Origin: DYRB01 sp963802205
GTDB lineage: Bacteria; Pseudomonadota; Gammaproteobacteria; Chromatiales; Chromatiaceae
Assembly: GCA_963802205.1 (NCBI GenBank)
Contig: CAWDHW010000014.1
Span: 1 to 64,000 of the forward strand
Direction of reading: 5' to 3'
Length of the DNA: 64,000 bases
Shown: one piece after another, positions 36,064-44,937 of the stretch
How the letters are laid out: each line of letters starts with the position of its first letter
Numbering within the stretch: position 1 is the stretch's first letter
Position numbers and translations under genes: made by a program
Notes under the pieces: generated by a model
What the model saw: only the letters and a program-made list of their open reading frames with translations
Told to the model about the DNA's origin: nothing
The model's database searches: none

Positions 36064-38205
36064 ATGCAGAGTTTGTATATCGCCGGTGCCGGTTCGGGCA
36101 GCGGCAAGTCCGCGGTTGTCCTGGGTTTCATGGAGATGCTCTCGGCGGTCAACCGCAAGGTTGGCTTCTTCCGGCCCATCGTGCGCCATTCGGTAGAGCA
36201 GGACGACCTGACCAACCTGATCCGCAGCCGCTACAACTTGCCCTTTCCGCCGGAGATGCTTTACGGCTGCACCTCGGACACCGCCGCGGAGTTGGTGGCC
36301 TGCGGACGTTACGACGACCTGCTCAAGCTCATCCTTGGCAAGTTCAAGGCCCTGGAGGAGCGCTGTGACCTGGTGGTGTGTTCCGGGACCGACTACGACG
36401 GTGCCGTGCCTTCGCTGGAATTCGACTTCAACGCGGACCTGGCCAACAACTTCGGTTGTCTGATCGTGGCGGTGGTGAAGGGCTACCACCGCAGCCTGGA
36501 CGAGACCCTGGACGCCGTGCGCATGGCACACGAGTCCCTGGTGGACCGCGGTGGCGACCTGCTGGCGACGGTGGTTAACAGGGTCCCGCCGGAGCACCTG
36601 GAATCCCTGCGCGCCCGCGCCCGGGCCGTCCTGCCGGAGACCGAGACGGTCTATGTGTTGCCCGAGCAGGCGTCTCTGGGAATGCCCACCGTGGGGGAGG
36701 TGCGCAAGCAACTCGGGGCCTCCTGCATGTGCGGCGAGGGGGATGCCCAGAACCAGGTGGTGACCAACTACAAGGTCGCGGCCATGGAGATCCCGGACTT
36801 CCTCAACTACCTGGAAGACGGCTGCCTCATCATCACACCCGGCGACCGCTCGGACATCATCCTGGCTAGCCTGCTGGCGGACGTCTCCAGCACCTTTCCC
36901 AGGGTGGCCGGGCTTCTGCTGACCGGGGGGCTGCGTCCGGCGGACAATGTCCAGAAGCTTCTGGAAGGGCTGCGCCGCACCAAGGTCTCGATCCTGAGCG
37001 TTCCGACAGACACCTTCACCACCGCGTTGAACGTCAACCGGGTGGAGTCCACGATACTGGCCGGGGATGACCGCAAGATCGCTGCCGCGCTCGGCCTGTT
37101 CGAGCAGAACGTCGAGATCGAGGACCTGCGCCAGCGCATCGCCGTGCGCCGTTCGATCCGGCGCACGCCCCTGATGTTCGAATACGAGCTGATCCACCGC
37201 GCCAAGGCCCTTCGCCAGCGTATCGTCCTGCCGGAGGGGACCGACCACCGTATCCTCAAGGCGGCCGAGATCCTCACCCTGCGAGGGGTGGCCGAACTGA
37301 TCCTGTTGGGGGATCCGGACAAGGTACAGCGGCGTATGCGGGAACTTGGGCTCAAGGTTGGCGATATTGCCATTCTCGACCCGCGCACCGACCCGCGCCG
37401 CGACGAGTTTGCCGCGGTCTATTTCGACCTGCGCAAGCGCAAGGGGATTTCCGAGCAGATGGCCTACGACGCCATGGAGGACCTGAGCTATTTCGGCACC
37501 ATGATGGTGCACCTGGGCCAGGCGGATGGCATGGTCTCCGGGGCCATGCACACCACCCAGCACACCATCCGGCCGTCCTTCGAGATCGTCAAGACCAGGC
37601 CCGGGGTCCGCCTGGTCTCCAGCGTCTTCTTCATGTGCCTGGCCGATCAGGTGCTGGTTTACGGAGACTGCGCCGTGAACCCCAATCCCAATGCCGAGGA
37701 TCTGGCGGATATTGCCATCACCTCCGCCGCGACCGCAGCCGCCTTCGGCATCGAGCCGCGCATTGCCATGCTGTCCTATTCCACCGGTGCCTCCGGCAAG
37801 GGTGAAGATGTAGAACGGGTACGAGACGCCGTCGCCATCGCACACCGGCTGCGTCCAGACCTCAAGCTCGATGGGCCCATTCAGTACGACGCCGCTATCG
37901 ACGACAGCGTGGGGCGCTCCAAGATGCCCGATAGCGAGGTGGCTGGGCACGCGACTGTCTTTATCTTCCCGGACCTCAACACCGGCAACAACACCTACAA
38001 GGCGGTGCAGCGCAGCGCCGGGGCCGTGGCCATAGGCCCGGTTCTGCAGGGCTTGAACAAGCCAGTCAATGACCTGAGCCGCGGTTGCACCGTCACGGAC
38101 ATCGTCAATACCGTGGCCATCACCGCCATCCAGGCCCAGGACGCGGCGGCCATGGCCACAGTTAAGGTCAGAACCGAAGCGGGTGCTGGGGTGGACGCGC
38201 CATGA
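36064..38205 (+). CDS. pta: Phosphate acetyltransferase (long, DRTGG type)
   Basis: Interconverts acetyl-CoA and acetyl phosphate. The 713-residue protein has the enterobacterial-type layout. It begins with a P-loop-like N-terminal domain (IAGAGSGSGKSAVVLGFMEM), then a central DRTGG domain (VTNYKVAAMEIPDFLNYLED), then the C-terminal catalytic PTA domain (RIVLPEGTDHRILKAAEIL, GQADGMVSGAMHTT, MLSYSTGASGKGEDVERV, FPDLNTGNNTYKAVQRS). The ATG at 36064 gives the family N-terminus; a TTG two codons earlier is possible. It overlaps ackA by 4 bases (ATGA). Confidence 0.96.
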   Translation: MQSLYIAGAGSGSGKSAVVLGFMEMLSAVNRKVGFFRPIVRHSVEQDDLTNLIRSRYNLPFPPEMLYGCTSDTAAELVACGRYDDLLKLILGKFKALEERCDLVVCSGTDYDGAVPSLEFDFNADLANNFGCLIVAVVKGYHRSLDETLDAVRMAHESLVDRGGDLLATVVNRVPPEHLESLRARARAVLPETETVYVLPEQASLGMPTVGEVRKQLGASCMCGEGDAQNQVVTNYKVAAMEIPDFLNYLEDGCLIITPGDRSDIILASLLADVSSTFPRVAGLLLTGGLRPADNVQKLLEGLRRTKVSILSVPTDTFTTALNVNRVESTILAGDDRKIAAALGLFEQNVEIEDLRQRIAVRRSIRRTPLMFEYELIHRAKALRQRIVLPEGTDHRILKAAEILTLRGVAELILLGDPDKVQRRMRELGLKVGDIAILDPRTDPRRDEFAAVYFDLRKRKGISEQMAYDAMEDLSYFGTMMVHLGQADGMVSGAMHTTQHTIRPSFEIVKTRPGVRLVSSVFFMCLADQVLVYGDCAVNPNPNAEDLADIAITSAATAAAFGIEPRIAMLSYSTGASGKGEDVERVRDAVAIAHRLRPDLKLDGPIQYDAAIDDSVGRSKMPDSEVAGHATVFIFPDLNTGNNTYKAVQRSAGAVAIGPVLQGLNKPVNDLSRGCTVTDIVNTVAITAIQAQDAAAMATVKVRTEAGAGVDAP

Positions 38206-39416
38206 AGGTCATGGTCCTCAACGCCGGTAGCTCGTCGATCAAGTACAAGCTCTACCGGACCGACACCTGGCGTTCTGTGGCCTCGGGAACCGTGAGCCGC
38301 ATCGGCGAGGCCGAGGGCGAGCTCAAGTGCCGCTGGGTCGGGCTCGACGGGGCGGAGCAAGGGCGCAGCGAGACCCTTCCCATCCCCAATCACAGGGCGG
38401 GGCTGGACCGGGTGGTCAAGGGGTTGACCCAAAACGGCGTCCTGGCGGACGCCGCGGAGCTTGCAGCCATTGGCCATCGGGTGGTGCATGGCGGCGAGCA
38501 CTTCCGCACCGCCACCCTGGTGGATGATGCCGTGGTGGAGGCGGTCCGCGCCCTGGTACCGCTCGCCCCGCTGCACAATCCCGCGGCCCTGGACGGCATC
38601 GAGGTGGCCCGGGAGCTTTTCCCCGACCTGCCGCAGGTGGCGGTCTTCGACAACGCCTTCCACCAGACCATGCCGCCCGAGGCGTACCGCTACGCCATCC
38701 CCGAGTATCTCTACCGGGAGCATCGGGTGCGTCGCTATGGCTTCCACGGTACTTCCCACTTCTATGTCGCCAAGCGTGCCGCGGCCCTGTTGGGTAAGCC
38801 CCTAACGGCCTGCAACCTCATCACCTTGCACCTCGGCAACGGGGCCAGCGCTACCGCCGTGCGCGACGGCGAGAGCGTGGATACCTCCATGGGTCTGACC
38901 CCTTTGGAGGGCCTGGTGATGGGGACTCGCTGCGGCGACATTGACCCCGCCATCCACTTCTACCTCTGCCGCAATGCGGGGATGGACACCGATACCCTGG
39001 ACGCCCTGTTCAATCGCCAGAGCGGGCTCTTAGGTCTCTGCGGCGTCAACGACATGCGCGAGATCCATGGCCTGGCCGAGGCGGGGGATGCCAAGGCCGA
39101 ACTGGCCATTCGCGTCTTCTGCCATCGTCTCAAGAAGTACCTGGGGGCCTACTACGCCGAACTGGGGCGCGTGGACGCGGTGGTGTTCACCGGCGGCATC
39201 GGCGAGAACGATGCCGACGTGCGCCGGCGCACCTGCGCCGATCTGGAGGGTCTGGGCATCCGTCTGGACCCCGACGCCAACGCCGCACCAACCAATACCG
39301 AGCGCGCCGTCAGTCGTGTGGACAGTCCGGTCAAGGTGCTGGTGATCCCCACCAATGAAGAACTGGAGATCGCCCAGCAGGCCTTTGCAGCGGTGCAGGG
39401 CGAGGGCGGGGGCTAA
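38202..39416 (+). CDS. ackA: Acetate kinase
   Basis: A 404-residue ASKHA-fold kinase that makes ATP and acetate from acetyl phosphate. It has MVLNAGSSSIKYKLY, GHRVVHGGEHF, RRYGFHGTSHFYVA, LHLGNGASATAVRDG, DTSMGLTPLEGLVMGTRCGD, and FTGGIGENDADVR. The start overlaps the pta stop, so the two are translationally coupled and form the acetate overflow/fermentation pathway. Confidence 0.97.
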   Translation: MKVMVLNAGSSSIKYKLYRTDTWRSVASGTVSRIGEAEGELKCRWVGLDGAEQGRSETLPIPNHRAGLDRVVKGLTQNGVLADAAELAAIGHRVVHGGEHFRTATLVDDAVVEAVRALVPLAPLHNPAALDGIEVARELFPDLPQVAVFDNAFHQTMPPEAYRYAIPEYLYREHRVRRYGFHGTSHFYVAKRAAALLGKPLTACNLITLHLGNGASATAVRDGESVDTSMGLTPLEGLVMGTRCGDIDPAIHFYLCRNAGMDTDTLDALFNRQSGLLGLCGVNDMREIHGLAEAGDAKAELAIRVFCHRLKKYLGAYYAELGRVDAVVFTGGIGENDADVRRRTCADLEGLGIRLDPDANAAPTNTERAVSRVDSPVKVLVIPTNEELEIAQQAFAAVQGEGGG

Positions 39417-39472
39417 AGCGATATTGCCGCTTTGCACCCCCTGTCCGAACCCAGGTTGAGCCCCGGGATGGC

Positions 39473-39504
39473 AAAAAAAACCCGGCACTCCAAGGGGCGC
39501 CGGG
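39473..39504 (-). terminator. Intrinsic terminator on the minus strand, no matching gene
   Basis: Read on the minus strand, CCCGGC and GCCGGG form a six-base stem (39499-39504 with 39481-39486). A run of eight T (39480-39473) follows directly. No minus-strand coding gene lies to the right in the 241-base gap before the rhomboid gene. A second CCCGGC/GCCGGG hairpin lies at 39516-39534. See the finding on a possible small RNA. Confidence 0.65.
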
Positions 39505-39657
39505 CGAGTCGCTTCCCCGGCAGGGGTGGCCGGGTCAGGCGGGTGGCTCGGCTGGGGTTCTCACCCACACACCACCACGCCTACGCAGTCCCTTAGGGTG
39601 CCAGGTTGCCAGAAGGTTCACACCATTCCCTGTCGCACATCATCAAGGCAAGGATCT

Positions 39658-40275
39658 ATGCTGACCCCCGTCGTTCAATGGCTGTTGTTGATCAACGGCG
39701 CCCTGTTTCTCGCCGAGCAGTTCTATTTCGGGCACTTGGTCTATTGGCTGGCGCTATGGCCGCAGGGCTTGCTGGGGGATGGGTTGACCCCCGGTGGGCC
39801 TCGGTTCTGGCCCTGGCAGTTGGTCACCTACGGCTTTCTCCATGCTGGACCGCTACACATCGTCCTCAACATGTACGCCCTGTGGCTCTTTGGTTCGCGC
39901 CTGGAGTCCCTGTGGGGGGGGCGGCGCTTCGCTGTGTACTATCTGGCGTGTGTGGTCGGCGCGGCCCTGGTGCAGTTGGTCGTCTCGGAGATCAGCCTGG
40001 CCCAGGGCGGTGAGGCCTATCCCGTCCTGGGGGCCTCCGGTGGCGTCTTCGGGGTTCTGCTGGCCTTCGGACTTACCTTCCCCGAGGCCAGGCTGGTGCT
40101 CCTGTTTCCGCCTATCCCGATCAAGGCCAAGTGGTTTGTCCTGATCTATGGGGTCATCGAGCTGGTCGCCGGGGTGACCGGGACCATGGAGGGCGTAGCG
40201 CACTTCGCCCACCTCGGCGGCATGCTCACCGGCGCTGTGCTGCTCTACCGCTGGCGGCTCGGGCCTTGGGGTTGA
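39658..40275 (+). CDS. Rhomboid-family intramembrane serine protease
   Basis: A 205-residue polytopic membrane protein. The catalytic serine is in YPVLGASGGVFGVLLAFG. The catalytic histidine is in VAHFAHLGGMLTGAVLL. An N-terminal family feature, TYGFLHAGPLHIVLNMYALW, carries the oxyanion-side His/Asn pair. Six hydrophobic helices fit the bacterial rhomboid core. The ATG at 39658 has an AAGGA site. Substrates are unknown. Confidence 0.93.
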   Translation: MLTPVVQWLLLINGALFLAEQFYFGHLVYWLALWPQGLLGDGLTPGGPRFWPWQLVTYGFLHAGPLHIVLNMYALWLFGSRLESLWGGRRFAVYYLACVVGAALVQLVVSEISLAQGGEAYPVLGASGGVFGVLLAFGLTFPEARLVLLFPPIPIKAKWFVLIYGVIELVAGVTGTMEGVAHFAHLGGMLTGAVLLYRWRLGPWG

Positions 40276-40453
40276 GGGCGCCCGGGACTTGGCGGGCGGG
40301 TCGGCTCCCGGCGGATACCTGGCGCGAGGGGGCGGGCCTTGCCGTCTACACCGGCGCCAAGTCGACCGCGCCAAATCGACTGCGGTTTACGCTGTCGCCC
40401 CCGGTGGCTAGAATCCGCGATCCTCTCAATCCCATCCGACCGCGGAGGCCCAC

Positions 40454-41779
40454 TTGGGCGGCGCACCCGATCTTCACTTCCTCGTCCAACCCGGCGGCCG
40501 CCTGCTGGGTTCCCTGCGGGTCCCCGGCGACAAGTCAATCTCCCACAGGGCCATAATGCTCGGGGCACTGGCGGAGGGCGAGACCGAGATCGCCGGTTTC
40601 CTGGAGGGCGAGGATGCCCTGGCCACCTTGGCCGCCTTTCGCCGCATGGGCGTCGAGATCGAGGGCCCAGAGGCAGGGTTGGTGCGGGTCAAAGGTGTCG
40701 GGCTGCACGGCCTCAGGGCGCCAGATGGACCCCTGGACATGGGTAACTCCGGAACCTCCATGCGCCTGCTCTGCGGCCTCCTGGCGGGGCAGCGCTTCCC
40801 GGTGACCCTGGTGGGGGATGCCTCCCTGACCCGAAGGCCCATGCGTCGGGTCACACAGCCCCTGGCCCTCATGGGGGCGCGCATCGAGACCAGCCCCACG
40901 GGCACGGCACCGCTGCACATACACCCGGCGGCGCACCTGACCGGCATCGACTATGCCCTGCCCGTGGCCAGCGCGCAGATCAAATCGAGCCTGCTGCTGG
41001 CCGGGCTCTATGCGCGGGGCGAGACCTGTGTGAGCGAGCCTGCCCCGACCCGGGACCATACGGAGCGCATGTTGACGGGCTTCGGCTACGAGGTGCGTCG
41101 GGCACCGGGGCGTGCCTGCCTGAGCGGGGGAGGGCGCCTGACCGGCGGTCGGTCCCTGGAGATCCCGGCAGACATCTCCTCCGCCGCCTTTTTCCTGGTG
41201 GGGGCGAGCATTGCACCTGGGTCTGACCTGACGTTGACCCATGTCGGCATGAATCCGACCCGAGTCGGGGTCATCAACATCCTGCGGGCCATGGGGGCAG
41301 ACATTGAAGTCCTCGATCCGAGGGAGGCAGGCGGCGAGCCGGTGGCGAACCTGCGGGTGCGCTCCAAGCCACTGCGGGGCATTCGCATCCCGGAGGACCA
41401 GGTCCCCCTGGCCATCGACGAGTTCCCGGCCCTGTTCGTGGCCGCCGCCTGCGCCGAGGGCGAGACCCTGTTGACCGGTGCAGAGGAACTGCGGGTCAAG
41501 GAGAGCGATCGCATCCAGGTCATGGCCTCGGGGCTCGCCAACCTCGGCGTGGAGGTCGAGCCCAGGCCCGATGGTATCCGCATCCGCGGCGGTCGCCTGG
41601 TGGGCGGTGAGGTGGACAGTTGCGGCGACCACCGCATTGCCATGTCCTTCGCCATCGCCGCCCTGCGCGCCACCGGCCCTATCCGGATCCACGACTGCGC
41701 CAACGTCAATACGTCCTTCCCCCACTTTGCCGACCTGGCGGCCGGGGTGGGGCTACGCATCGCTGTGGATGCGCCATGA
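40454..41779 (+). CDS. aroA: 3-phosphoshikimate 1-carboxyvinyltransferase (EPSP synthase)
   Basis: The sixth step of the shikimate pathway. The 441-residue protein has VPGDKSISHRAIMLGALAEG, GNSGTSMRLLCGLLAG, SAQIKSSLLLAGLYA, DEFPALFVAAACAEGET and ELRVKESDRI. The internal sequence (LDMGNSGTSMRLL) is closer to the class II/bacillus-like branch often found in Chromatiales. It starts with TTG after a GGAGG site. It overlaps cmk by 4 bases. Confidence 0.96.
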   Translation: MGGAPDLHFLVQPGGRLLGSLRVPGDKSISHRAIMLGALAEGETEIAGFLEGEDALATLAAFRRMGVEIEGPEAGLVRVKGVGLHGLRAPDGPLDMGNSGTSMRLLCGLLAGQRFPVTLVGDASLTRRPMRRVTQPLALMGARIETSPTGTAPLHIHPAAHLTGIDYALPVASAQIKSSLLLAGLYARGETCVSEPAPTRDHTERMLTGFGYEVRRAPGRACLSGGGRLTGGRSLEIPADISSAAFFLVGASIAPGSDLTLTHVGMNPTRVGVINILRAMGADIEVLDPREAGGEPVANLRVRSKPLRGIRIPEDQVPLAIDEFPALFVAAACAEGETLLTGAEELRVKESDRIQVMASGLANLGVEVEPRPDGIRIRGGRLVGGEVDSCGDHRIAMSFAIAALRATGPIRIHDCANVNTSFPHFADLAAGVGLRIAVDAP

Positions 41780-42462
41780 GCCTGGTTTCAACCGGGGCGC
41801 CGGTGGTCACCATCGACGGCCCCTCCGGCACGGGTAAGGGGACCATCGCTGCCTTGGTGGCCGAGCGGCTCGGCTGGCACATCCTGGACAGCGGTGCCCT
41901 GTATCGTGTCCTCGGGCTGGCCGCGACCCGCGCGGGGATCGACCTCGACGACGCCGATGCCCTCGCGGTGCTGGCCGGCGACCTGCCCCTGGGATTTGCA
42001 GGGACACGGGTCCTGCTGGCCGGGGAGGACGTCTCGCAGGCCATCCGCAGCGAGGCGGCTGGGACCAATGCCTCCCGCGTTGCGGTCCACGGCCCGGTGC
42101 GCGACGCACTGCTTACCTGGCAGCGGGCCGCCGCCCGGCCCCCTGGCTTGGTGGCGGATGGGCGGGACATGGGCACTGTGGTCTTCCCCGCGGCAGCGGT
42201 GAAGGTGTTCCTCACGGCCAGTGCGCAGGAGCGTGCGCAGCGCCGTTATAAACAGTTGAAAGGCAAGGGAATGGATGCTAGCCTTACCGACTTGCTGGTG
42301 GAGATACGCGCACGCGACGAGCGCGACAGTCAACGTGCTGTGGCCCCGTTGCGGGCGGCCCCCGGGGCCTACGAACTCGACACCACGGCATTGAGCATTC
42401 AAGAGGTGTGCGATCTGGTCCTGGATAAGGTAAGGCGCGGCATTCCAGGCCAGCCCTCATGA
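41776..42462 (+). CDS. cmk: Cytidylate kinase
   Basis: Phosphorylates CMP and dCMP. The 228-residue NMP kinase has P-loop TIDGPSGTGKGTIAAL, ILDSGALYRVLGL, VADGRDMGTVVFP, and the KIDLTA-like segment KVFLTASAQERAQRRYKQLK. It lies between aroA and rpsA, the usual gammaproteobacterial order. Confidence 0.96.
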   Translation: MSLVSTGAPVVTIDGPSGTGKGTIAALVAERLGWHILDSGALYRVLGLAATRAGIDLDDADALAVLAGDLPLGFAGTRVLLAGEDVSQAIRSEAAGTNASRVAVHGPVRDALLTWQRAAARPPGLVADGRDMGTVVFPAAAVKVFLTASAQERAQRRYKQLKGKGMDASLTDLLVEIRARDERDSQRAVAPLRAAPGAYELDTTALSIQEVCDLVLDKVRRGIPGQPS

Positions 42463-42505
42463 CCTCTGGTCGCCCGTCCCCCGGACATCGGGGGCGGGTC
42501 AGGCC

Positions 42506-42577
42506 GAACCTCGGTTCGCGGGTGGTCCGCGGGCCGTTCCTTTAAATCAACCCCTCGCCCCGCAAGGGCCGAGGTTC
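42506..42577 (+). promoter_or_regulatory. Stem in the rpsA leader
   Basis: GAACCTCGG (42506-42514) pairs perfectly with CCGAGGTTC (42569-42577), closing a loop of about 54 bases that ends 28 bases before the rpsA start. S1 represses its own mRNA through leader structure in E. coli, so this may be an analogous autoregulatory element; that link is inference. Confidence 0.4.
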
Positions 42578-42605
42578 CCGCTGCGCCAGGTAACCAGTAA
42601 CCCCC

Positions 42606-44285
42606 ATGACCGAAAGTTTTGCCGATCTTTTTGAGCAGAGTCTGACCAACACCCAGCTTCAGCCGGGCACCATCGTTCAGGGTACCGTGGTGGCGATCTC
42701 CGCGGACTCCGTCGTCGTCAATGCCGGACTCAAGTCCGAGGGCGTCATTCCCAGAAGCCAGTTCATCGGCCTCGACGGCCAGCTCGAGGTCGCCGTCGGC
42801 GACACCGTGGCGGTCGCCCTCGAGGCCGTGGAGGACGGCTACGGCGTTACCCGCCTGTCGCGTGAGAAGGCCAAGCGCTTCGCGGCCTGGGACTACCTGG
42901 AGAAGGCCTTCGAGGCCGGCGACACGGTGAAGGGCATCATCAACGGCAAGGTCAAGGGCGGTTTCACCGTCGAGTTGGACACTGTCCGCGCCTTCCTCCC
43001 CGGGTCCCTGGTAGATGTGCGTCCGGTGCGTGACACCAGCCACCTCGAGGGCTGCGAGCAGGAGTTTAAGGTCATCAAGCTCGACCGCAAGCGCAACAAC
43101 GTGGTTGTGTCGCGCCGCGCCGTGGTCGAGGCGGAGTACAGCGCTGAGCGCGACCAGCTCCTCGCCAACCTCGAGGAGGGCATGGAGGTCAAGGGCGTGG
43201 TCAAGAACCTGACCGACTACGGTGCCTTCCTGGATCTCGGTGGCATCGACGGTCTGCTGCACATCACCGACATGGCCTGGCGTCGCGTCAAGCATCCCTC
43301 CGAGGTGGTGGAGATTGGCGACGAGGTCATGGTCAAGATCCTCAAGTTCGACCGCGACCGCCAGCGTGTCTCCCTCGGCCTCAAGCAGATGGGTGAGGAT
43401 CCGTGGGTCGCTATCTCACGGCGTTACCCGGAAAATGCACGGGTCTTCGGCAAGGTCACCAACATCGCCGACTACGGCTGCTTTGTGGAGATCGAGGAGG
43501 GTGTCGAGGGGCTGGTCCACGTCTCCGAGATGGATTGGACCAACAAGAACATCCACCCGAGCAAGCTGGTCAATCTGGGTGACGACGTTGAGGTCATGGT
43601 CCTGGACATCGACGAGGAGCGTCGCCGCATCTCGCTCGGCATGAAGCAGTGCCAGATGAATCCCTGGGACGAGTTCGGTGTCATCCACAAAAAGGGCGAC
43701 CTGGTCAGCGGCAAGATCAAGTCCATTACGGACTTCGGCATCTTCATTGGCCTGGATGGCGGCATCGATGGCCTGGTCCACCTCTCCGACATCTCCTGGG
43801 ACGAGGCGGGCGAGCAGGCCCTGCGTCGCTACAAGAAGGGCGATGACCTGGAGACCGTGGTCCTGTCCGTGGACCCGGAGCGCGAGCGCATCTCGCTGGG
43901 CGTCAAGCAACTCGACCGCGACCCCTTCTCCTCCTTCGTCGCCCAGCACGACAAGGGCAGCGTGGTTCAGGGTGCAGTCGTCGAGCTCGACGCCAAGGGT
44001 GCCACCATCGCCTTGGGCGACGGAGTCGAGGGCTACCTGCGCGCCTCGGAGATCTCGCGGGACCGCATCGAGGACGCCCGCGCCGTGCTGAAGCTCGGTG
44101 AGGAAGTCACCGCCAAGTTCCTCGGCGTGGACCGCAAGAATCGCACCATTTCCCTGTCCATCAAGGCGAAGGACATGGAGGAGGAGGCCGCCACCCTCAA
44201 GGGCTATTCCAGCGGTGGGCACGCCGGGACCGCGACCCTGGGCGACATCCTCAAGGGGCAAATGGAAGAGGCGCAGAAGGACTGA
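42606..44285 (+). CDS. rpsA: 30S ribosomal protein S1
   Basis: The 559-residue mRNA-binding ribosomal protein with six S1 domains. The repeats are visible as GTIVQGTVVAISADSVVVNA, VKGIINGKVKGGFTVEL, VKGVVKNLTDYGAFLDLGG, VFGKVTNIADYGCFVEIEEG, VSGKIKSITDFGIFIGLDGG and VQGAVVELDAKGATIALGDG. Length and order match the gammaproteobacterial protein. It is followed by ihfB. Confidence 0.98.
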   Translation: MTESFADLFEQSLTNTQLQPGTIVQGTVVAISADSVVVNAGLKSEGVIPRSQFIGLDGQLEVAVGDTVAVALEAVEDGYGVTRLSREKAKRFAAWDYLEKAFEAGDTVKGIINGKVKGGFTVELDTVRAFLPGSLVDVRPVRDTSHLEGCEQEFKVIKLDRKRNNVVVSRRAVVEAEYSAERDQLLANLEEGMEVKGVVKNLTDYGAFLDLGGIDGLLHITDMAWRRVKHPSEVVEIGDEVMVKILKFDRDRQRVSLGLKQMGEDPWVAISRRYPENARVFGKVTNIADYGCFVEIEEGVEGLVHVSEMDWTNKNIHPSKLVNLGDDVEVMVLDIDEERRRISLGMKQCQMNPWDEFGVIHKKGDLVSGKIKSITDFGIFIGLDGGIDGLVHLSDISWDEAGEQALRRYKKGDDLETVVLSVDPERERISLGVKQLDRDPFSSFVAQHDKGSVVQGAVVELDAKGATIALGDGVEGYLRASEISRDRIEDARAVLKLGEEVTAKFLGVDRKNRTISLSIKAKDMEEEAATLKGYSSGGHAGTATLGDILKGQMEEAQKD

Positions 44286-44302
44286 TACGCCCGAGCGACC
44301 GG

Positions 44303-44327
44303 CCCGGTCTCCCTGAGGGTGACCGGG
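44303..44327 (+). promoter_or_regulatory. Hairpin between rpsA and ihfB
   Basis: CCCGGTC (44303-44309) pairs with GACCGGG (44321-44327), with an inner CCC/GGG. It lacks a T-run, so read-through into ihfB is expected. It may stabilise or process the shared transcript. Confidence 0.4.
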
Positions 44328-44371
44328 TTGGTACAACTCCAACCCCACTTGCAAACCGGGGAGCCTGATCG

Positions 44372-44680
44372 ATGACCAAATCCGAGCTGATCCAAAGCCT
44401 GGCTGACGAACAGCAACACCTGGCGTACAAGGATGTAGAGCTTGCGGTACGCTGCATCCTCGATCACATGGGCGACTCCCTGTCCAATGGCGGGCGCATT
44501 GAGATCCGCGGTTTTGGGAGTTTCTCTCTGCACTACCGGCCGCCGCGCACCGGGCGTAACCCCAAGACCGGGGATGCTGTGGCGCTGGAGGGAAAGTATG
44601 TGCCCCACTTCAAGCCCGGCAAGGAGTTGCGAGATCGTGTGGACGAGGCCTATCAGGCCGCTGGAGGACCGGGTGGTTAG
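44372..44680 (+). CDS. ihfB: Integration host factor subunit beta
   Basis: A 102-residue HU/IHF-family DNA-bending protein. It has MTKSELIQSLADEQQHL, the beta-arm region GGRIEIRGFGSFSLHYR, RTGRNPKTGDAV and VPHFKPGKELRDRV. Position downstream of rpsA identifies it as the beta subunit. The alpha partner is not in the window. A strong terminator follows 32 bases after the stop. Confidence 0.95.
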   Translation: MTKSELIQSLADEQQHLAYKDVELAVRCILDHMGDSLSNGGRIEIRGFGSFSLHYRPPRTGRNPKTGDAVALEGKYVPHFKPGKELRDRVDEAYQAAGGPGG

Positions 44681-44711
44681 GCCCTGACGGCCAACACCCA
44701 ACGCTCGTCTC

Positions 44712-44743
44712 AGAGGCCCCGGGGGAGACCCCGGGGCCTCTTT
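44712..44743 (+). terminator. Strong intrinsic terminator after ihfB
   Basis: A perfect 13-base stem (AGAGGCCCCGGGG, 44712-44724; CCCCGGGGCCTCT, 44729-44741) with a GAGA tetraloop is followed by TT-CC-TTT. It ends the aroA-cmk-rpsA-ihfB transcript. Confidence 0.9.
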
Positions 44744-44937
44744 CCTTTGGCGATGTCTGCGTTAAGTGTTGGGCCTTTGGTGGGCCACTGTCTATCTCAT
44801 AGGTGACGCTGTTGTCCGTCACCCTTAGATTGGGCCGTCACGCGCGCACCAACGCCTGACGCCGACCTGGCCTTCGGCTTGTTCCAGGCGTTCTGCCAGT
44901 GCCCGTCCGAGGTGCCGCCCCGCCCGGCCTACCAGGC

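Noticed and set aside
35989..37950. A 653-residue open frame on the minus strand opposite pta
   Set aside because: A shadow of pta; no motif, and pta is certain.
39520..39650. Possible cobalamin riboswitch or SRP/6S RNA on the minus strand
   Set aside because: Some phrases (GGGAA, GGTG) look similar, but the conserved core elements of those families are not in order; kept only as an unnamed RNA candidate.
44751..44937. RNase P RNA next to rsmI
   Set aside because: rnpB is found near rsmI in many gammaproteobacteria, but the conserved GAGGAAAGTC-type core is absent here.
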